The notes under the pieces were generated by a model. That model saw only the letters and a list, made by a program, of their open reading frames with translations, did no database searches and was not told where the DNA came from. Shown here in pieces: positions 59,447 through 64,000 of a stretch of DNA of 64,000 bases (its first letter is position 1; the number at the start of each line of letters is the position of its first letter). This DNA comes from Cinclus cinclus (lineage: Eukaryota; Chordata; Aves; Passeriformes; Cinclidae): positions 97,675,729 through 97,739,728 of the forward strand of contig NC_085048.1 in the NCBI RefSeq assembly GCF_963662255.1, read 5' to 3'. The translations under genes were made by a program, and so were the position numbers.

Positions 59447-62400
59447 AAGCCCCTCCTGAAACTTTGCTGAAGCTTCCTCATTTCTAACAAACAGCAGTTC
59501 AGTCTTTACCCTCTGCCCCACTTAGAACTAAGGACCAGAGGAGGGTACTGCTCCAAATTCTTCCTGAAAAATAAGTCTGTGGCACACAGCAGCATGCTTA
59601 GACCCCATGGGAGTTGATCTGGCTGGTGATGGAAATGCTGCAGACCTCTTTGGATGAGCTCCTCAGGTGTCACTTCTCTGAGCAAGCAGCAGTTGCTCAG
59701 AAGCTCATTTTGCTGATCCTGTTGCCTGTAACCATGTGCTAGCCATGCCCCTGGGTGCTTCTCTGAAAGGGCAAGATGATTTTGTATTTTCTTCCTTTTT
59801 TTTTTCTTGGTTAATGGCATTTTGTACTTCAAAGGGAGCACGCAATCAGCTTTCTTCTATGCCAATTGTCCGTGGATGCAGAAAAGTCCATGGCATGTTG
59901 TATCAGAGGAACCTGGTTTATTTGTTAACATCAGGGTTTTAAAAAAAGCCTTTCTAATGAATCTGAGCTCTTCTGTTGGAAGAGTCTAAATGTCTGGCAG
60001 TAGGGGATGGATGGTCTGTGCCCCTGCATCCCTGGGCAGGCTCTGCTCTCTGACATCTCCCTGGCTATTGCTGCTGGCTGTCAGCTGTGAAATCTCTTGG
60101 AGGTCAGGCAGCAAAAGAAAAAAGACTCTGTCCTCATCTTTGCCATAATGCTGATACTTTGTTTTGGATTGGAAGTGCATGTTGAAGGAAAGCTGATTTT
60201 TCCCCTCTTACCCCTGAGCTGGCAATGCAGGGCAGTTTCAGGACACTTGCACTGGACTCATTTTGACTGGTGCTGCCCTGGAAGAGTTGCTGCAGGAGCA
60301 TGCTTACTGTGCCCTGATGGCTCTGGATGTTGTCCACAGGATCCTGCTGGAGCAGATCTGACCAGAATGTCCGAGGCACAAAGAGGTGTCCCCTCAGCAC
60401 CAACTTCCTCATTCTGCAGAGCTCTTTCCACCAGACTGTGCCCCGTCATGTTGCAGATGTAGCTCTGGATGGTCATAGCTGTGGCTGATTCTGTGTATGT
60501 ATTTGCATCAGTCAGATAAATACCTGCAGGCTGCAGGGGTTCAGGAGTCTAGGACAGCATCCAACAGAGATTGGGGGGAGACTCTCCTTGCTTGGACCAC
60601 TGGAAAAAAATTATATGTTGTGGTTTTCTTTTAATGAGTGGTGCTGAAGGGAAAGTAACTGCCTCATGAGCCAGCATTGCAGTTAAGAGGAGGAGCTTCT
60701 TGTGCTGTGGGATCAGGATGGAAGGACATCATCACTCTGTTAAAATACATTGCCTGCTCTGTGTGCACATGGCACACTGCTGCTGTATCTAAGTGGTGTG
60801 TCAAGGTTTACCCCAGTGACATACCCACAAGCTGAAATACCCTTTCTTTTAGAGCTGCAGTTGAGAACGTGTCTGCAGTCAGCCAGGCAGATGAGTCTAT
60901 GATAATGGTGATGATGAACATCAAGGGGGTGATGCTGGAGCAGTCCCAGGGACACCTGCTTGCCTTCCAGTGTTCCTGCTGTGGCCCTGGTTCCCCTGAA
61001 GATATGGAGGTGTGACTGTGAGTCAGTGATCCTCAGAAGATACAGCTCTTTGCATCTTGAGCACTGTCATATTGCCTTGAGGCTGGGGAGAGAGGTGCCT
61101 ACGCTGTGACATTGCTTTTATTGAGGGAGCAGCATTTACTCCACAGCACAGAGGACCTCAAGTGTAAAGGGGTTTGGGGCTGAAAGCCATAAAGAGTCTC
61201 CCTGTTCTTTGCTTAGACTTGTTTTTATGATTACAGCATTGGGGATTATTCATTAATTGATGCTGAGGAGAAGAGGTGTGAGGAGGCAGGATCAGCATCC
61301 ACATCAAACATTAACTTGGCAGGCCCCTGCTTGCATGGATGTGGCCCTGACACTGTTTCCTCTAGAGGCTGGGGGTTACAGGGCTTGAATATCTTCAACA
61401 AACCTCCTTTTCCCGGTAAATATGTGGTTTAGGGTTTTGTATTTTTGTCTCTGGTGGGGTAGTTTTTGTGGGGCTTTTTTTGTCCAGAGATGGTGATAAA
61501 CAATCTGTGCAGCTTTTCAAGTATTTGGGCAAAGAGCAGGGCAGGTCTCATCCATAAGCCTGTGGAGATAGGAGAGAGATGCTGCCTTTTATGTGATGAA
61601 TCTTTTGGTGAATGTATTTTATACCTCCTTCCACACAGACAGTATTTTCCAGTGGTTCACCTTGCTTAGGTGGATGCAGCTGGTGAACACTGTCCCTGGC
61701 TGATGGAGCCAGGACTGCTGCCCAGGTGTGAAGCTGATGGATGGACAGCTCTCAGCAGCATGGGGACATGTGCCTGCAGTGAGCCTGAGCCACCAGGACC
61801 AGCTGAGCTGCTCTGCTTCGGTTGCTCTTTGGGTTTTGCTCACTGGTGGGGTGGTGATAAATGATAAGGGTGGATCATGGGAGGCATTTTGTTTCCAACT
61901 CACATTTTGGTAATCCAGCCCTGAAATGCTGGGGGCTGGAAACTTACTGTCTTTACAAAATAGCTCCAGTGCTTTAAAATGCAGGAATTATTTTCCTTCC
62001 TTTATTTTTGCCTAGATAAAATCCTGCAAGTCAAATTAGAAACATTAGAAAGATGCAGAAAAGGTGATATACCAAAAAAACTAATCTCAGAACTATATGA
62101 TTGCCCCTGTTTTGAGTTGCAGAGTAAGAAGAGCCTGGTGGCCTCTTTTCACTGACTCTGGAGGGATTTTTCTGTAGATCATAAGTAAAAGTTACACCTA
62201 CATTTCATTCCAGCACTTGCCTCACAGTTGAAATGAAATACTAACCTCCAAAGGCAGTTTAGCATTTTAGAGTGTCCTGAATTAGTCCTTGCTAGGAGGA
62301 GTGGCAGAGTGTGTTCTGGCTTGTTTTAATGGTGGATATTGGTTCTGTGGCATTTCCAGCTCCAGCTGTGGGAGATTTTCACCTAACAGGTGACGCTTGA

Positions 62401-64000
62401 TTTCAGACCTGGGCTTTGCTAAGCAGAGGGTGCATTCACAGCATAGGAGCAGCCCCATCACCTCTTCAGCTCTATGTCTACTTTTAGTGTCTCCAAAGGT
62501 GGGTGGACATGTGGTTTCACATTACACATGACCCAAAGAAGAAGTCACCCTGTTTACTGCCTGTTGCATTGGATCTGTCAGTATCTGGATGGCTTCAGGG
62601 TGTGCCCGGGTTCAGCTTGCTGTTGCAATACCCACCCAAAATCCTTGTGTTTTGTTGTCAGGGCAGCAAACTGGAGAGTACCTTGCTGGGAAGATCAAAG
62701 AGGGAAACTAACTCCCAGCAGTTGAATTGAATGAGACATGAAGAGAAAGTGAGAAAATAGCAGATAGTGATTTGCTGATCAGGAGACTTCCTGCTGCTCC
62801 CTGGGGGCAACAACCTCCATACTGTGAAAGGAAGGTGGGGAAAAAAAAGCCAGCTGCACATGGTTGGGCTGCTGGGTAAATGGGTCTGTGAGAGGTGCGG
62901 GGGGGGAAAAAGATCAGGGTGTTAGTCTGTCACTGAGATGATGGATAGAGCCAGTTGGGAGGATGCCCCTTGTTAGTACCTAGGTGGATAAATCATACTG
63001 CCAGCCACCATGGCTGTTTATTTTTTAAAAGTAAGCTTCTTGATAAGTATCTTACAGGCTGTGCTCAGTTTTAGCATGAAAAGCAAAGTATAAGGAAGAT
63101 TCAGATTAAAAAAAAATAACTTGGAGAGATGCAGCAGCTCAGAGATCTTTAGTAAAGGCTGTGGCTTCAGTGACAATTGCAGAGCTGCATCTCTTTCTCA
63201 GCTGGGGCTCTCCCTGGATTGATTGTTCTCTATTGATAGCAAGGTATTTTCTCTTCTCAGAAATCCCCTGTGACTGAAACAGAAGCACAGACTTACATGC
63301 TTTGCAAGTCTTTTATAGTCTAGAGTAAGTCATGGAGCATCCATCCATAAATTGGTATTATTGCCCCCTGTGCTTCAGGCAGAAGGAGGCCAGCTGGCCA
63401 CTGTGGGCTCACAGGAGAACTTCTCCATGAAGCTTGGGTTTCTGCTCTCATATTTAGCCCCCAAAAATCCTTTAGAAGGATCTTACTATTCAGGTGTACA
63501 GCTGCCCCATCCTTTAGCCATGTACATTTCCGTTTCTGTAGCATCTGTTTTCCCCAAAAAATCTGGTGCTGCTATGTGCAGAGCTTTTAGCTGATACCTC
63601 AGGTCAGTGATTGTAGAATTGTTTTAAATGTCCTATCTAATTTTCTTTTAAGTTGCAAGAACTAGCAGGCTCAAAAAAATAGGCTCTTTATTTAGTAAAT
63701 TTGTGAAGAAAGCTTTGAGACAAGCAGGAGTTTTATCTTCCTTAAGTTTCAATATATTAAATTTATTATCAAGAATAACTGGCACAGGGATGCTTACATT
63801 GTTAGGTGCATCAGAAATGCATACATTAGATCTTCAGATTTTGAAAAAGTGGAAATAATCTATTTTGTAGCTGGGCACTGTGCAAGATCCTTTTCCAGGG
63901 TGATGTAAAGTTTAATGAGTATGTGTTGGTATCTAAACCAAGGGGAAGGTGCTTTAGTTTCTTAGCTGGAAACCTGTTAAAGAAGAGAATGCTGATCAGT

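Larger units (their letters stand above)
57615..64000 (+). other. FOXN2: FOXN2 intron 2 (continues past the window)
   Basis: The sequence after the GTGAGA donor is intronic. The next FOXN2 exon should begin with the residues that finish the forkhead domain (a KGSLWC-type motif in this family), and nothing of that kind appears before 64000. The intron contains a 27-base tandem duplication directly after the exon and an A-rich run at 59391-59446. No other feature could be recognised. Confidence 0.75.

Overview
The window is vertebrate nuclear DNA, most likely from a bird. The evidence is spliced coding sequence with GT-AG introns, a CpG-island promoter, CR1 non-LTR retrotransposon fragments (two with the typical ATTCTATGA-type 3' ends), an ERVL-type solo LTR of a kind common in birds, and overall low repeat density. 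Nothing in it looks prokaryotic, and there is no operon structure, CRISPR array or integrated plasmid.

The only gene I can support is FOXN2, a forkhead transcription factor, on the + strand. A CpG island at about 45.24-46.56 kb carries the promoter and a non-coding first exon that probably ends at 45839. An 11.2 kb first intron follows. The first coding exon (splice acceptor before 57064, ATG at 57078, splice donor after 57614) encodes residues 1-179, including most of the forkhead DNA-binding domain. The rest of the window is intron 2. The exon that completes the forkhead domain is not visible and should lie beyond 64000.

The first 45 kb is intergenic. In mammals the neighbour on this side of FOXN2 is FBXO11, but no exon of it or of any other gene could be recognised here. 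This stretch holds three long strand-asymmetric simple-sequence arrays within 6 kb: an AAGG purine array at 4.9-5.5 kb, a GGGAT G-rich array at 8.7-8.9 kb and a CCTTCT pyrimidine array at 10.7-10.9 kb. It also holds CR1 fragments at 7.4, 23.6 and 28.4 kb, an ancient SINE-like relic at 3.7 kb, a minus-strand ERVL-type solo LTR at 38.70-39.27 kb, a possible second LTR remnant at 37.9-38.1 kb, and small tandem duplications.

The most interesting observation is in the inferred FOXN2 mRNA leader. A 35-residue upstream ORF with a strong start context ends in an ATGA overlap with a second 14-residue upstream ORF. That second ORF crosses the exon 1-exon 2 junction, overlaps the FOXN2 start codon, and ends in another ATGA overlap with the in-frame Met7 codon. 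If the leader is transcribed as inferred, this is a tandem arrangement well placed to control FOXN2 translation.
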